This document shows positions 1 to 8,923 of a DNA stretch of 64,000 nucleotides, piece by piece (the stretch's first letter is position 1; every line of letters starts with the position of its first letter). This stretch comes from Comamonas koreensis (GTDB taxonomy: Bacteria; Pseudomonadota; Gammaproteobacteria; Burkholderiales; Burkholderiaceae_C): the NCBI RefSeq assembly GCF_021026195.1, contig NZ_JAJNCT010000009.1, positions 404,610 through 468,609 of the forward strand, read 5' to 3'. Both the position numbers and the translations under genes were made by a program. Below the pieces are notes generated by a model. It had not been told where the DNA came from. It saw only the letters and a list, made by a program, of their open reading frames with translations, and did not search any database.

Positions 1-1
1 T

Positions 2-928
2 GAGCCACCCGCCCCCGAGCTGGCGCTGGACAGCGGCGTCACCTATGGCTTGATCGACATGATGCGCGGCGTCATCACCAAGGGCACGGGTCGGGGTGTG
101 GCGCGCTATGGCGTCAGCGGCGACTGGATCGGCAAGACCGGCACCACGCAAGACAATGCCGACGGCTGGTTCATGCTGGCGCACCCGGACTGGGTGGGCG
201 GTGCCTGGGTCGGCTTCAACGACAGCCGCGTGCAGCTGAACGACTACTGGGGCCAGGGCGCCCACAGTGCGCTGCCTGTCGTCGCCGAAGTGGCGGCCGC
301 ATCGCAGCGCGCCAAGCTGGTGCAGGCACAGGCCCGCTTTGAGATGCCCGCCGAGAACAACACCTTTGTGCAGCGCCTGCGCAGCTGGATGCTGGGCTTT
401 GGCGACAACAAGCAACCGGTCGATCCGTTTGAGCAACCGCCTGCAATGCAGCAGCTGCCCGATCGCGGCAATCCTGGTGATGCGCCTGTGATCGACGATC
501 CCGAGGCCCACCCAATCGGCCAGAGCGGCGCGGGCCCGCGCGGCCCAAGTGGCGAGGGCGACTACCCCGTCTTCCAGAACAACCCACCGCCAGCGCAGCA
601 GCCGCAAATGCCTGCGCAACGCCCGGCCGATGCGGGCCAGCCGCAACCCGGTGTCGTGGTGCCTGGTCCATCGCCCAACCCGGTGCCATCCAACCCGGCA
701 ACGGCGGCACCCGCCTTACCCGGTAGCGCCAGCGCGCCGCAGGGCCAGCCCTCGGGCAACCCGCCGCCGATCGAGCGCGGTGTGGTCGTCTCACCGGTGT
801 CATCCGGCAGTGTGGGCCAACCTGCGCCCACGGCCGATGGCGGTATGGTCTGGCGCCGCGCCACACCGTCCGGCGCGGCAGCCCCACAATCCGGCAATGC
901 AGGGATTGCGGCCAGCGAGATCAACTGA
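2..928 (+). CDS. Class A penicillin-binding protein, C-terminal part (5' end outside window)
   Basis: The visible 308 residues are the end of a bifunctional peptidoglycan glycosyltransferase/transpeptidase of the PBP1A type, which polymerises and cross-links murein from the inner membrane. The KTG box of the transpeptidase (IGKTGTTQDNADGWF) is clear about 45 residues into the fragment and is followed by the usual GGAWVGFND strand. The catalytic SxxK and SxN boxes and the glycosyltransferase domain lie upstream of the window. After about residue 140 the protein becomes a long Pro/Gln/Gly/Ser-rich, presumably disordered periplasmic tail, as in many beta- and gammaproteobacterial PBP1 proteins. 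The frame is open from the first bases. PBP1A rather than PBP1B is inferred. Confidence 0.85.
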   Translation, partial: EPPAPELALDSGVTYGLIDMMRGVITKGTGRGVARYGVSGDWIGKTGTTQDNADGWFMLAHPDWVGGAWVGFNDSRVQLNDYWGQGAHSALPVVAEVAAASQRAKLVQAQARFEMPAENNTFVQRLRSWMLGFGDNKQPVDPFEQPPAMQQLPDRGNPGDAPVIDDPEAHPIGQSGAGPRGPSGEGDYPVFQNNPPPAQQPQMPAQRPADAGQPQPGVVVPGPSPNPVPSNPATAAPALPGSASAPQGQPSGNPPPIERGVVVSPVSSGSVGQPAPTADGGMVWRRATPSGAAAPQSGNAGIAASEIN

Positions 929-968
929 TCCTATTGCTCGGTTTTTAAGCAGTTTTAAGGAGTAAACC

Positions 969-1439
969 ATGGTCTTCAACAACAGCCGCCAGACCCGCTG
1001 GCCATCGATGCGTGCCACTTTCTTGGGCGCTGCCATATTGGTATCGACAGCCGCGATGGCCGTGGACAACCCCGATGCCCCCGACCGAATGGCTGCCTTT
1101 GAGCAGCGCATACAGCCGCTGGAGGCCGCCGTCGCCAACCAGAACACGACGGCCGACATGCTGCGCGCGAGCAGCGCCTATGCCAAGCAGCTTGATGTGG
1201 AACTGAACCAGATCTACCGCGAGCTGATGACCAAGGTAGGCCCTACTGGCGCACAAAAGCTGCGCGCCTCACAGCGCAACTGGTTGAGCTTTATAACCAC
1301 CGAGGCCGCCTTTATCGATGGCACCTGGAACGCCAAGGACTTCGGCAGCACCTCCGCGCTGTCACGCAGCGAGTACCGCAACCGCGTCACCAAGGCACGC
1401 ATCGTCCAGCTGCTGGACTATCTGCGCTCCTATCCTTGA
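969..1439 (+). CDS. LprI/DUF1311-type exported protein
   Basis: A 156-residue exported protein. Residues 1-35 look like a signal peptide (basic start, hydrophobic ATFLGAAILVSTAAMA). The mature part carries the DUF1311/LprI pattern: LDVELNQIYRELM, then KLRASQRNWLSF, then a conserved acidic/aromatic stretch and a C-terminal helix. Some members of this family inhibit host lysozyme; for most the role is unknown. An AAGGAG ribosome-binding site at 957-962 sits 6 bases before the ATG. It lies 40 bp behind the penicillin-binding protein gene and may be read through from it. It is convergent with the ferric reductase gene that follows. Confidence 0.7.
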   Translation: MVFNNSRQTRWPSMRATFLGAAILVSTAAMAVDNPDAPDRMAAFEQRIQPLEAAVANQNTTADMLRASSAYAKQLDVELNQIYRELMTKVGPTGAQKLRASQRNWLSFITTEAAFIDGTWNAKDFGSTSALSRSEYRNRVTKARIVQLLDYLRSYP

Positions 1440-1455
1440 TGATGGATGTGTGCGG

Positions 1456-2298
1456 TCACTCTTCAATGACTTCATGCACACCGGAGCTGCCGCGCTTCCA
1501 GTAGGCCGCTGCCTTGGTCCATTTGGGGTGGGCGCCATGCTCGGCAATCAGCGCCGCACGCAGCGCCTTGGCGGCCGCCGATTCCAGCGCCACCCAGTTG
1601 TAGTAATCGCCGGCTGGCGCATCAATCTGGCGCAAAGCCGCTAGCAGCCGCTGCGCATCGCCGGCCGGCTGGCCCTGGCGGTGCACCCAGTGCACCTGCA
1701 GGTCGGCAGCGCTGTCCAGCGCTTGCTCGTCGGCCGCGTCATTCACCTCCACGACCACCACCGCCTGAGTGCCGGCAGGCAGCTCGCGCAGGCGGCGCGT
1801 GATCGCTGGCAGCGCCGCATCATCACCAATCAGCAGATGCCCATCAAACGCCGTGGGCACGATGAAGGAGCCACGCGGCCCCGCAATACCCAGTGCATGC
1901 CCAGCGGCCGCCTGCAGCGCCCAGGCCGTGGCAGGGCCGGCCTCATGCACCGCAAAGTCAATCGCCAAGGTCTGCGCCTGCGCATCGTAAGAGTGGGGCG
2001 TGTAGTCCCGCATCGCCTCGCGCATCGCGGGCGGCAGGCCTTCGCTGCCGGGTGGCGGCAACTGCAGCTCGCCATTGGCATCCGGAAACAGCAGCTTCAC
2101 ATGGTCATCAAAGCCCAGGCTGGTAAATCCCGCCAGGTCGGCACCCTGCAAACGGATGCGCAGCATATGCGGCGTCAGCTGCTCCACCGATTCAACGGTG
2201 GTACGGCGCAGCTTGATCTCATGGCGCGCCCGCTCAGGCGCACGCGCAGCCAACAGCTCGGGGGAAGGGGAAGTGGGAAGGCTCAGTTGCAAGGGCAT
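1456..2298 (-). CDS. Siderophore-interacting protein (NAD(P)H-dependent ferric-chelate reductase, ViuB/YqjH family)
   Basis: A 280-residue cytoplasmic flavoprotein of the SIP/FAD-binding-9 family, which reduces imported ferric siderophore complexes to release iron. The N-terminal ferredoxin-reductase-like FAD domain has TPHMLRIRLQGADL and the flavin-binding PHSYDAQA. The C-terminal SIP domain has LLIGDDAALPAITRRL and ends in the family pattern KWTKAAAYWKRG. Length is typical. The ATG at 2298 is preceded by an inverted repeat (2318-2338) and a Fur-like box (2336-2354), so iron- and perhaps metal-responsive control is likely. A second member of the same family is encoded at 26988-27803. Confidence 0.85.
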   Translation of the reverse strand: MPLQLSLPTSPSPELLAARAPERARHEIKLRRTTVESVEQLTPHMLRIRLQGADLAGFTSLGFDDHVKLLFPDANGELQLPPPGSEGLPPAMREAMRDYTPHSYDAQAQTLAIDFAVHEAGPATAWALQAAAGHALGIAGPRGSFIVPTAFDGHLLIGDDAALPAITRRLRELPAGTQAVVVVEVNDAADEQALDSAADLQVHWVHRQGQPAGDAQRLLAALRQIDAPAGDYYNWVALESAAAKALRAALIAEHGAHPKWTKAAAYWKRGSSGVHEVIEE

Positions 2299-2317
2299 GG
2301 TGTGTTCAATCCGTGTC

Positions 2318-2338
2318 TAAGATATATCTTTTATCTTA
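2318..2338. promoter_or_regulatory. Inverted repeat TAAGATA-N7-TATCTTA upstream of ferric reductase
   Basis: A perfect 7-bp inverted repeat with a 7-bp spacer (two helical turns would be occupied), which also contains the 12-bp palindrome AAGATATATCTT at 2319-2330. It is 20 bp upstream of the reductase ATG, a good place for a repressor. In E. coli the homologous yqjH gene is controlled by the PadR-type, nickel-responsive YqjI. No such regulator gene is visible in this window, so the cognate protein is unknown. Confidence 0.5.
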
Positions 2339-2354
2339 AATGAGAACCATTCCT
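2336..2354 (-). promoter_or_regulatory. Fur-box-like sequence
   Basis: AATGAGAACCATTC (2339-2352) matches 11 of 14 positions of the central part of the Fur consensus, AATGATAATCATTA. It lies about 40-55 bp upstream of the ferric-chelate reductase start and abuts the 2318-2338 inverted repeat. Iron control fits the product. Confidence 0.45.
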
Positions 2355-2690
2355 GCGGCTAGGGCGGGGTGGCAATCCCTGGTTGGGGTGTGGCTATGGC
2401 GGGGGTGGGGTTGCGAAAGGGTGGGGGGTGTGCGCAAGACAGGCTCTCTTTCAGCTGCCCCATGAGGATGACCACCTAACGGGCTGCTGCATAGAGAAGC
2501 AGCGGACTCGATGCGAGATCTTCCCTTTTTTCAATTTGTTCTGTGTTGCATTTCCACTGACTTGTCAGTTGTGCGTAAGCATTGCTGCATCAAATGTAAA
2601 AACTATCAAATTTCATTAATTGATATTTTTTAAGGCGCGAGCGATTCCGGCGATGGCGCCTCGTGAATGCAAAAACCAAAAAACAGAGTT
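2355..2690. other. Non-coding boundary of AT-rich island, upstream of rhs
   Basis: No convincing gene is seen here. The base composition falls from G-rich (2360-2450) to strongly AT-rich (2520-2640) just before the Rhs gene, so the promoter of that gene probably lies in the second half. No tRNA, integrase or attachment-site duplication was recognised at this edge. Confidence 0.4.
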
Positions 2691-2705
2691 GGGAGGGATC
2701 TACAC

Positions 2706-5700
2706 ATGCCTAGCGTTATGCACTGCGGCCGAGGAACAGAGCCACCGGCCAAGCCGCCCATCACCTCGGCGTGGATACGAGGAAGTCTGTTTGCCTACCT
2801 ACTCTCCAGCGCATTTTGGGCCTCGGCCCAAGGCATCTCAGGCATTGGCGCCTTCGTCCCCAACACCGAGCTGGGCTTCACCCCAGTCGCCAAAGCCGGC
2901 GAGCCACGCATCAACTGGATCAATGGCGAGTACCAAGAGAGCAACACCGACCTGAGCGTCAAAGTGCTGGGCGGCAGCTTGGACATTGCCCGCTCCTGGA
3001 GCCAGGGGCGCTGGTGGCTCAACCCCGCCTGGGCACCGCTCAGCTTTGAGCTCGATCCGCTGGGCAGCGACGCCAAAGTGATCGAACGGGTGGGAGTGCT
3101 CTACGAGCGCAGCGGCCAAAGCGATCTGTACATGGCCAAGAGCAAAGGCAATGCGCCCGTTTACATCAAACGACTCAAAGATGCCGCAGGCCAGCACACC
3201 GGCTGGCAGTGGTACGACCGCTTTGGCAACACCATCAACTACAACCAAGATGGCGTCATCCAAAGCTATGCCAACGCCAGCGGCGTCAAAGTCAGCTTCG
3301 CCTATGACAGCGCCACCAGCGCCCGTATCCTGGACCACTTTGACAAGACCATCTACACCGTCACCATGGCGGGGGGCCTGATCACCAAGATAGAAGACCT
3401 GGCCGGGCGCAGCGTCAGCTACCAATGGGCGGGCCAGCGCCTGGCTCAGGTCACTGACGTCATGGGCCACACCTGGAAGTACGAGTACGACGCCAACGGC
3501 CAGATCACCAGCCGCACCGACCCGCTGGGCCTCAAGATCAGCGCCCAGTACATCCAAAGCATTCCCGCGCCCGAGCCCATGCTGAGCCTGGGCAAGAAGG
3601 GCGTCACCATCGACCCCACCGGCACCAGCGGCACTACGCAAAAACTGGCCAATCTGTGGGGCGGCGGGCGCGTGGGGCAGTTTGATGGGCAAAGCGGCTG
3701 CGCATCCACGGGCGCCAACAACTACCTGCGCGAGCGCCGGGTGTTTGAAGTCACCTACACCGACTGCCGGGGCAACGCCACCGTCACCCAGTACGACCTG
3801 CAAGGCAACGAACTCAGTCGTACCTTCAACGGTAAAAAGACCGCCTCCAACCAATGGGATGGCGCTTACCAACAGAAGTACACCAATGCCCGGGGCTACA
3901 GCACCACCACGACCTACGACAGCAACTACCAACCGCTGCAAATCACCCACCCCGATGGCAGCGTGGAGAAGTACACGTACGAGCCCGTGTTTGGACGGCA
4001 GAGCAGCTACACCAACCAGCTGGGGGTTGTGAGTACCTGGCGGTATGACAGCAAGGGGAATGTGACCGAATGGGTGGAGGCCAAAGGCCTGCCCGAAGAG
4101 CGCACAACCCTCTACACCTACGACCAACACAGCCAACTCACCAGCACCACCAAGGGCGCGGGGGATGCGACCAAGGCGGATGCCATTACCCAAAGCTGGC
4201 AGTACGACAGCGCGGGCAACGTCACAACTCAAACCGATGGTGAGGGGCATGCCAGAAAGATGGCGTATGACTTGCGGGGGGCACCCACCAGCAGGACTGA
4301 TGCATTGAACCGCACAACCAGCCTGGAGGTGGATGCCGCTGGCAATGTGACCAAGGCCACCAACCCGCTAGGCCACGCCACCCAAATCCGCTATGACGCC
4401 AGAGGCAGGCGAACGCATGTCATCAGCCCGATGGGCAACACCCAGATCACCCGCTATGACCAAAGAGGCCGGGTGATTGAGATCCTGGCGCCTGGTGAGA
4501 ACGAAGGTGCCGGTCGCAGGACCGTGTATGACAGCAACGGCTGGCCGATTCAGTCCATCAGCCAAAGCGGCTTGGTCACGGAAACCACCTATGACGAGAG
4601 AGGCCGCATCCAAGCCACCAAGGACCCTGCACGCAACACCACCCGCTACGAATACGGGGCAGATGATACTGAGCAGGCAGGGCTGCTGATTGCAACCCAG
4701 TACCCCACTTACAAAGAGACCTACCGGTATGACCAGCAAGGGCGGCAGATCGTCACTATGCAGCACCTTGGGGGAAACGAAACTCGCACACAAAGCCAAA
4801 CCTACGATGTGCTGGGTCAGCGTGTGGCGAGCACCGATCCAGGAGGCAAGACAACGTTGGTTGAGTACGACGCGCTGGGCAGAAAGAGCCAGAGCACCGA
4901 TCCCGCAGGGCAGACCACAAGTCAAAGCTGGAACGCCTTTGACCAGTTGACCAGCCTCAGGGATGCCAACGGCAACACCCACCGTTTTGAATACGACAAG
5001 GTGGGCAGGCAAATCAAAGAAGTCCGTCCCATGGGCGGAGCCATTGCTTACCGCTACGACGCTGCCCACCAACTGATCTTGCGGACCGATGCGGGAGGCA
5101 ACACAAAGGCCTATGTCTACGATAGTGCGGGACAGATGGTGGCGGAAGAACACAAGATCGGAGGCAGCACGCCTGACCAGCGGATCGCCTACCAATACCA
5201 CAAGGATGGGCAGCTCACCGCTTACGAACAAAAAGATGGTGCAGCAAACCTCATCAGCAGCGTCATATACACACAAGACCCTCAAGGGCGCACAGTACAA
5301 AGCCAGACGACGTATGGCAAGGTGGATGACTCAGGGAGCTTCAACTTCACCACCGGCCAAAGCTTCAACAGCGACGGCCAGCTGGCAAGCCAGACCTACC
5401 CCGACGGCAGCACGCAAACCTATAGTTATAACAATGGGCAGCTTGCCCAGATCACCCTGCCGAACGGCAGTGAAATCCGCTACCAAAACTACCAGTGGAA
5501 CGTTCCCACCAGCATCCAAACCCCAGGCGCTGCCAAATCCTTGGCGCTGGATGCCCTGCAACGCCCCACCCGCATCCAGGTCAAAAACAGCAGCGACCAG
5601 GTTCTGGCCAGCAAAGCCTACCAATACGACAAGGCCGGCAATATCACCCAGATCGACAGCGACCTGGGCACCACCCAATACGGCTATGACAGCTTAGACC

Positions 5701-7028
5701 GCCTCACCCAGGCGACGCCAGACCAAAGCCTGCAGGGCCTGGGCCTGCCCAGCGAACAATATGGCTATGACGCCGTAGGCAACCGCACCAGCAGCGCGCA
5801 CCAGCCGGGCACCTGGAGCTATAACGCCGACAACCAAATGGTCCGCTACCCCAGCAAAACGCCGTTTAGCCCAAGCCCTGCGGTAGACACCCAGGTGAGC
5901 TACACCCCGCAGGGCCATACCCAGCAGGAAACGAGTGGGCAGGACAGCAAGACCTACCGCTACAACGCCGCCGAGCGGCTGATCACCTACGAGAGCAGTG
6001 ATGGCACGCAAGCCCATTACCGCTATGACCCGTTCGGCCGCAGAATCAGCAAGAGCGTGACCAAAGACGCGGCCATGCAAGTGACCTACCTTATCTACAG
6101 CGAGCAGGCGCTGATGGGGGAGTTGGATAAGGATGGCACGTTGCAGCTGGCTTATGGGTTCAATCCCGTTTCCGGGCAGCAAGGGTCATGGAGTACTGAC
6201 CCCATCTGGCAAGCCGAAGCTGTTAATGGCAGCTTGAGCAAGCCTGACACGGCTTACCACTACCTGTATACGGATCACCTGGGGACACCTCATATCGCGA
6301 CAGATAAGACGGGGGCGATCACGTGGAAAACTATTGCGGAATCGTTTGGTGCGATGGAGGAAGTCGAAAACTCAGTGCGGGTGAATTTGAGATTTCCGGG
6401 GCAGTATTGGGATGAAGAATCCGGAAAGCATTATAACTTCTACAGATACTATCGATCTGAAACTGGTAGATATATGAAGTCAGACCCTGTTGGTCTTAGC
6501 GCTGGAGTTAATTTCTATGGTTACGGATTTGCAAATCCTCTATATTTCATTGATTCTGTTGGCCTAAAAGCACAAGTTTGCTGCATACAGATCGTCTCGG
6601 TGATAGGGGTAAAAGCCTATCATTGTTTTATAAACGAAGTTGAAGACGAAGCAAAACAACCTTGTGAAAATTGCCACTCCCAGACTCGAACACTAGGGCT
6701 TCAGGGGCCACCTCCTTTGGGAACCTCTACAAATGGTAATGGCGAGAAGATGATAAACGATCCATTTAATAATGCTGCAAATTCTATATGCGGTCCATGG
6801 GTGGAAAATTGTGAATTAAATAAATGTCTATCAAAGGAATATGAAGCTTATAGCAATCCTTCCAACTACAGACTGCTCGGCCCTAATAGCAATACTTTCG
6901 CATATACGCTCGCATCGAGATGTGGAGTCCCTGAACCCGCTAACCGTCCTTGGTCCCCAGGCTGGGGGCATAGACCAGCAGGCCCTCCTGAAGAGACAAA
7001 CTCCAACTCTAATTATGGCTCCGCATGA
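2706..7028 (+). CDS. Secreted Rhs/YD-repeat protein with variable C-terminal tip (putative toxin)
   Basis: About 1440 residues. ATG 2706 is chosen because GGGAGGG (2691-2697) lies just before it; a start 39 bases upstream is also open. Residues about 20-45 form a Sec-type signal (RGSLFAYLLSSAFWASAQ). The body is a long series of YD repeats (xxYDxxGxxxxxxDxxG) ending in a core signature DPVGLSAGVNFYGYGFANP near residue 1260, as in Rhs proteins that encapsulate a C-terminal toxin. The 153-residue tip after residue 1287 is Cys-rich and AT-rich, unlike the body. It holds AYHCFI (His1306) and YRLLGPNSNTFAYTL (Ser1395), which resemble the His and Cys motifs of permuted papain-like (PPPDE/LRAT) folds with Ser in the Cys position. 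No PAAR domain, VgrG or secretion genes are nearby. The stop overlaps the next gene by 4 bases. Confidence 0.85.
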   Translation: MPSVMHCGRGTEPPAKPPITSAWIRGSLFAYLLSSAFWASAQGISGIGAFVPNTELGFTPVAKAGEPRINWINGEYQESNTDLSVKVLGGSLDIARSWSQGRWWLNPAWAPLSFELDPLGSDAKVIERVGVLYERSGQSDLYMAKSKGNAPVYIKRLKDAAGQHTGWQWYDRFGNTINYNQDGVIQSYANASGVKVSFAYDSATSARILDHFDKTIYTVTMAGGLITKIEDLAGRSVSYQWAGQRLAQVTDVMGHTWKYEYDANGQITSRTDPLGLKISAQYIQSIPAPEPMLSLGKKGVTIDPTGTSGTTQKLANLWGGGRVGQFDGQSGCASTGANNYLRERRVFEVTYTDCRGNATVTQYDLQGNELSRTFNGKKTASNQWDGAYQQKYTNARGYSTTTTYDSNYQPLQITHPDGSVEKYTYEPVFGRQSSYTNQLGVVSTWRYDSKGNVTEWVEAKGLPEERTTLYTYDQHSQLTSTTKGAGDATKADAITQSWQYDSAGNVTTQTDGEGHARKMAYDLRGAPTSRTDALNRTTSLEVDAAGNVTKATNPLGHATQIRYDARGRRTHVISPMGNTQITRYDQRGRVIEILAPGENEGAGRRTVYDSNGWPIQSISQSGLVTETTYDERGRIQATKDPARNTTRYEYGADDTEQAGLLIATQYPTYKETYRYDQQGRQIVTMQHLGGNETRTQSQTYDVLGQRVASTDPGGKTTLVEYDALGRKSQSTDPAGQTTSQSWNAFDQLTSLRDANGNTHRFEYDKVGRQIKEVRPMGGAIAYRYDAAHQLILRTDAGGNTKAYVYDSAGQMVAEEHKIGGSTPDQRIAYQYHKDGQLTAYEQKDGAANLISSVIYTQDPQGRTVQSQTTYGKVDDSGSFNFTTGQSFNSDGQLASQTYPDGSTQTYSYNNGQLAQITLPNGSEIRYQNYQWNVPTSIQTPGAAKSLALDALQRPTRIQVKNSSDQVLASKAYQYDKAGNITQIDSDLGTTQYGYDSLDRLTQATPDQSLQGLGLPSEQYGYDAVGNRTSSAHQPGTWSYNADNQMVRYPSKTPFSPSPAVDTQVSYTPQGHTQQETSGQDSKTYRYNAAERLITYESSDGTQAHYRYDPFGRRISKSVTKDAAMQVTYLIYSEQALMGELDKDGTLQLAYGFNPVSGQQGSWSTDPIWQAEAVNGSLSKPDTAYHYLYTDHLGTPHIATDKTGAITWKTIAESFGAMEEVENSVRVNLRFPGQYWDEESGKHYNFYRYYRSETGRYMKSDPVGLSAGVNFYGYGFANPLYFIDSVGLKAQVCCIQIVSVIGVKAYHCFINEVEDEAKQPCENCHSQTRTLGLQGPPPLGTSTNGNGEKMINDPFNNAANSICGPWVENCELNKCLSKEYEAYSNPSNYRLLGPNSNTFAYTLASRCGVPEPANRPWSPGWGHRPAGPPEETNSNSNYGSA

Positions 7029-7522
7029 TAAAAATAGTTTTTCTATCTTTCTTTGTCACTGGTTGTACTTTATTTGTGAATTATGACTATTTCTCACAGC
7101 GAATAGCGCGTATCGACACAAGTAAGAGTGGTGCTATTTCAGTAGAAACTATATTGCATAAAGGTAGAAATGAATTGCATTTCTATGCGAGAGGCTATGA
7201 TTGTAATTCCCCATTAATTGGTAATATTGTCGTTTCAATAAATGTAGGCGGTGATGAAAAAATCACAGATTTAAAATTGAGTGAATTAACGTGGCCTAGG
7301 CGAGGAAGTGATTATGAGTGTGTGCCATTGGGATTCTATAACACGAAAAATGGACGGCCTTTCAGTATAGTGCTGGAAAATAAAGAGAAGGTGATATTTC
7401 ATTTTAAAAACGATATCGCGACGTCCGGAAGTATTGTTGAGGTATGGGTTGCGTATGATTCAAGGCTTAGTTTAGGATATGTTGAAAAGCACCGAGCACG
7501 TATAAAGGGCGGTGGTCATTAG
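7025..7522 (+). CDS. Putative lipoprotein, candidate immunity protein for the Rhs tip
   Basis: A 165-residue AT-rich gene overlapping the rhs stop by 4 bases (ATGA), so the two are probably translationally coupled. The N-terminus MIKIVFLSFFVTGC is a lipoprotein signal with the lipobox FVTGC, predicting lipidation at Cys14 and a periplasmic location. The rest is predicted mainly beta, with no recognised domain. The gene directly behind an Rhs toxin tip is nearly always its immunity gene, so a periplasmic immunity protein that neutralises the tip is inferred. It would imply that the tip acts in the periplasm. No homology was established. Confidence 0.6.
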   Translation: MIKIVFLSFFVTGCTLFVNYDYFSQRIARIDTSKSGAISVETILHKGRNELHFYARGYDCNSPLIGNIVVSINVGGDEKITDLKLSELTWPRRGSDYECVPLGFYNTKNGRPFSIVLENKEKVIFHFKNDIATSGSIVEVWVAYDSRLSLGYVEKHRARIKGGGH

Positions 7523-7587
7523 CAAAGAGTGATAATGAAAGTGGGCAAAATTAGGATGATATATTGCTAAGAAAAGACAAGGGGGTC

Positions 7588-7929
7588 ATGACTAATGATC
7601 CTTTGCAGTCTGCATTCCAGATGCTTGCGGACTTTAAGAACGGCAGTATCACATATCGTATTAAGATGAACAGCGAACAGATATTCTTATTGAGAATATT
7701 GTGCGAAGATCTATTGCCAGGTCAGGATTTTGAGTGGAAAAATTTAGAGTGCATAATCATTAAAATTATGCGTGCAGATAGTTTATGGAATAAAAGATGC
7801 CAATTGGCAATCAGCGACTTTTATTCGATGCGCCAATCCGGCCGAAAAAATGAGGCGCGCGAGATTCAAGAGAATTTTATTGAGGCATGCCCCTCTTCAT
7901 GGTATCGGAAATTTATTATTGACCTATAG
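7588..7929 (+). CDS. Hypothetical small cytoplasmic protein in Rhs island
   Basis: A 113-residue protein, start taken at ATG 7588 behind an AAGGGGG tract; a TTG at 7564 would add 8 residues. No signal peptide or membrane segment is seen. The sequence is helical in character, with a conserved-looking end (EIQENFIEACPSSWYRKFI). Base composition is AT-rich like its neighbours. Position downstream of an Rhs tip and its putative immunity gene suggests a second immunity or orphan immunity gene, but nothing in the sequence proves this. Confidence 0.5.
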   Translation: MTNDPLQSAFQMLADFKNGSITYRIKMNSEQIFLLRILCEDLLPGQDFEWKNLECIIIKIMRADSLWNKRCQLAISDFYSMRQSGRKNEAREIQENFIEACPSSWYRKFIIDL

Positions 7930-7975
7930 ATGCTGGGCATTGCCTTAAATTTGCAAGCAAGACTAATCAGGAAAA

Positions 7976-8344
7976 ATGGGGTTTATGCATATAGGGAGGA
8001 AGTTATTTGTAATTACTACAGCATGCAATTTTGTTGTGCTGTATGTGTACACTTTTGGAATCTATCTCCTGCTGACTCCGGTGTACCTTGTTATATCTAT
8101 TCTGCTGTTCCATATTGATTTCTCTCAAAAGATAATCAATCTTCAAACAGCCGCTGCACTATCTTTAATAATTTCGATTGCAGAATCATTTTTGGTGGCT
8201 AAAATAAATATTTTGGCTATTTTGTTTAAGAAAGACTTTGAGTTCTTTCGTATGAACGATTCAGAATTTAATTTGTTTATCTTTCAAATCATTCTTTTTT
8301 CGATTTGCAATTTTTTATTGATATTCTTAAGCGCTAAAAGATAA
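7976..8344 (+). CDS. Hypothetical small membrane protein in Rhs island
   Basis: A 122-residue, very hydrophobic protein with about four predicted membrane spans (VITTACNFVVLYVYTFGIYL, a span around VYLVISILLF, a span around AAALSLIISIAESFLV, and a C-terminal span IFQIILFSICNFLLIF). An alternative ATG lies 9 bases downstream. No family was recognised. It is AT-rich and sits within the string of small genes behind the Rhs gene; polytopic immunity proteins exist, but the role here is unknown. Confidence 0.5.
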   Translation: MGFMHIGRKLFVITTACNFVVLYVYTFGIYLLLTPVYLVISILLFHIDFSQKIINLQTAAALSLIISIAESFLVAKINILAILFKKDFEFFRMNDSEFNLFIFQIILFSICNFLLIFLSAKR

Positions 8345-8415
8345 ATGGGTGAAAAAGATAGTTATCACATTTGATAACTATTGGCTAGGTGAGAGAATGC
8401 TTATAAGGATAAATG

Positions 8416-8874
8416 ATGGTTTTGAATAATGTGCGAAAAATTTTGTTTCTTGCAATAATTTTGTTTTCTAGATCATCTTTATCTGATAGTAGCTGTCCAG
8501 TAGATTTCATCTTGATAGAAAAAGGCAGCGGAAGTCTTGAATTAGGTCTCAAGAATAATATGAGTAAACCTCATGAAATTCAATACGACCGACTACCGTG
8601 GGTGCTTTCGTCTGGTGGTGTGGAATTTCATGTGTTTGTTGACCGCAAAAGAATCCAACAGGTGCATGGGGTCGGACGAAATACATTGATTTTAAAATTG
8701 GGTCCTAAATCTTCAATCTCTAGTGAGGTTAATATTGGTTATTTATCCTCGCTTTACTCTGGAATTTCTAGTGATAGAGTTTCAATTGCATGGGAATACA
8801 ATATTCCAAATAGTGAGATTTTTGAAGAGCATTGCCGTCGTTTCGAGGGTGTGCTCAAGTCTCCTCCGACATAA
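8416..8874 (+). CDS. Hypothetical exported protein, first of a tandem paralogous pair
   Basis: A 152-residue AT-rich gene. ATG 8416 is preferred over the adjacent ATG 8413 because AAGGA (8405-8409) is then 6 bases away. The N-terminus is a Sec signal (RKILFLAIILFSRSSLSDS). The mature protein starts SSCPVDF and is followed by a beta-rich domain with YDRLPWVLSSGG, SSEVNIGYLSSLYS, VSIAWEY and a second Cys near the end (EEHCRRFEG). The same order of motifs is found in the next gene. The two cysteines could form a disulfide in the periplasm. No known family was recognised. Confidence 0.6.
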   Translation: MVLNNVRKILFLAIILFSRSSLSDSSCPVDFILIEKGSGSLELGLKNNMSKPHEIQYDRLPWVLSSGGVEFHVFVDRKRIQQVHGVGRNTLILKLGPKSSISSEVNIGYLSSLYSGISSDRVSIAWEYNIPNSEIFEEHCRRFEGVLKSPPT

Positions 8875-8923
8875 AACTATCAAATCATAAATTGGATTTT
8901 TAATGCTGCAAATGTGAGAGCTA

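Noticed and set aside
3400..6300. Repeated YD motifs read as a DNA tandem repeat or CRISPR-like array
   Set aside because: The repeats are protein-level Rhs/YD repeats with varied codons; there is no constant DNA repeat with spacers.
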